From the NCBI GenBank assembly GCA_030429955.1, contig JAUIGO010000001.1, positions 62,001 through 126,000 on the forward strand: a stretch of DNA of 64,000 nucleotides, read 5' to 3'. The position numbers and the translations under genes are program-made. The notes beneath the pieces are model-generated. The model worked only from the letters and a program-made list of their open reading frames with translations, was not told where the DNA came from and did not search any database. Shown piece by piece: positions 63,838-64,000 of this stretch. Source of the DNA: Bacteroidia bacterium. GTDB taxonomy: Bacteria > Bacteroidota > Bacteroidia > Flavobacteriales > Flavobacteriaceae. Position 1 is the first letter of the stretch. Every line of letters starts with the position of its first letter.

Positions 63838-64000
63838 TTAATTTAGCGCGATATTATCGATTAGCCTTATGTCATCAGCATAAACAGCAATAAACGCACG
63901 ATATGATTTTTTATTCGATTTTCTTTTAACAGGTTTAAGTGTTTGCTCGTCAGCAATAATGAAATATTCCAACTCCAAAAGCTTGTTTTTTGCAAACTGC
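63838..64000 (-). CDS. panC: Pantothenate synthetase, C-terminal fragment (continues beyond window)
   Basis: About 53 codons and the stop at 63838 lie in the window. The tail [17 protein letters not shown] and [21 protein letters not shown] matches the C-terminus of PanC, which joins pantoate and beta-alanine. The N-terminal portion is beyond the right edge. The gap to panD is 13 nt, so panC-panD is an operon. Confidence 0.85.
   Translation of the reverse strand, partial: QFAKNKLLELEYFIIADEQTLKPVKRKSNKKSYRAFIAVYADDIRLIDNIALN

Noticed and set aside
1-64000. tRNA, rRNA, CRISPR array, insertion sequences
   Set aside because: No matching repeat spacing, cloverleaf signatures, or transposase-like proteins were recognised by reading the window; a dedicated search (tRNAscan, Infernal, ISfinder) was not possible.

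Overview
The window is AT-rich chromosomal DNA from a member of the Bacteroidota, almost certainly family Flavobacteriaceae. The evidence is the paired TonB-dependent receptors and lipoproteins, a very large secreted protein with Bacteroidota GEVED and choice-of-anchor D modules, the DUF2480, DUF3078, DUF3108 and DUF5689 families, -7 boxes of the form TAnnTTTG, and almost no Shine-Dalgarno sequences. I see no rRNA, tRNA, CRISPR array, insertion sequence, phage or integrase. The DNA is densely coding, and no gene-free stretch exceeds 300 bases; the longest gaps are 16653-16916 and 48110-48330.

Region by region: 1-4610 (minus) is the N-terminal 1536 codons of a giant secreted multidomain protein that runs off the left edge. 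4725-5846 holds recX and a lipoprotein. 5867-9225 (minus) holds a small beta-barrel protein, a JmjC/cupin-like protein and a TonB-dependent receptor. 9347-16652 holds an M61 aminopeptidase, BrnQ, an alpha/beta hydrolase, two tandem mini zinc-binding proteins, ThiL and an M14 carboxypeptidase. 16917-24388 is a complete SUF Fe-S cluster operon (sufA-like, sufB, lipoprotein, sufC, sufD, sufS, META lipoprotein, sufE, sufT, DUF2480), followed by a DUF3078 outer-membrane protein.

25429-28976 (minus) holds a class A penicillin-binding protein and HflX. 29049-40712 is the most distinctive stretch: two endonuclease/exonuclease/phosphatase (EEP) family enzymes, one with a signal peptide and one without, interleaved with two TonB receptor/lipoprotein pairs and two small membrane proteins. 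It may be a nucleic-acid or phosphoester acquisition locus. 40888-48109 (minus) holds pgi, an M23 peptidase, tryptophan 2,3-dioxygenase, a DUF3108 protein, and the tyrosine-degradation pair HPPD and homogentisate dioxygenase. 48331-52372 (minus) is a patatin-BamA-like protein with UvrC. 52458-54727 (plus) is a RimB-like protease, RimK and a deacylase-like protein. 54756-59290 (minus) is lspA, a TraR/DksA-family protein and ileS. 59353-64000 (minus) holds a lipoprotein, radA, a probably inactive esterase, a flippase-like membrane protein, panD and the 3' end of panC.

Most of this is ordinary flavobacterial housekeeping. The points worth a second look are: the EEP/TonB/DUF5689 locus; the two envelope lipoproteins built into the suf operon; the tandem duplicated zinc mini-proteins; a Ser-to-Gly change at the expected nucleophile of an esterase; several TAnnTTTG boxes lying only 2-4 nt from start codons, which suggests leaderless mRNAs; and small palindromic repeats immediately upstream of hppD and radA. 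I see no clear evidence for a wholly new system, and the function of the nuclease/TonB locus is inference.
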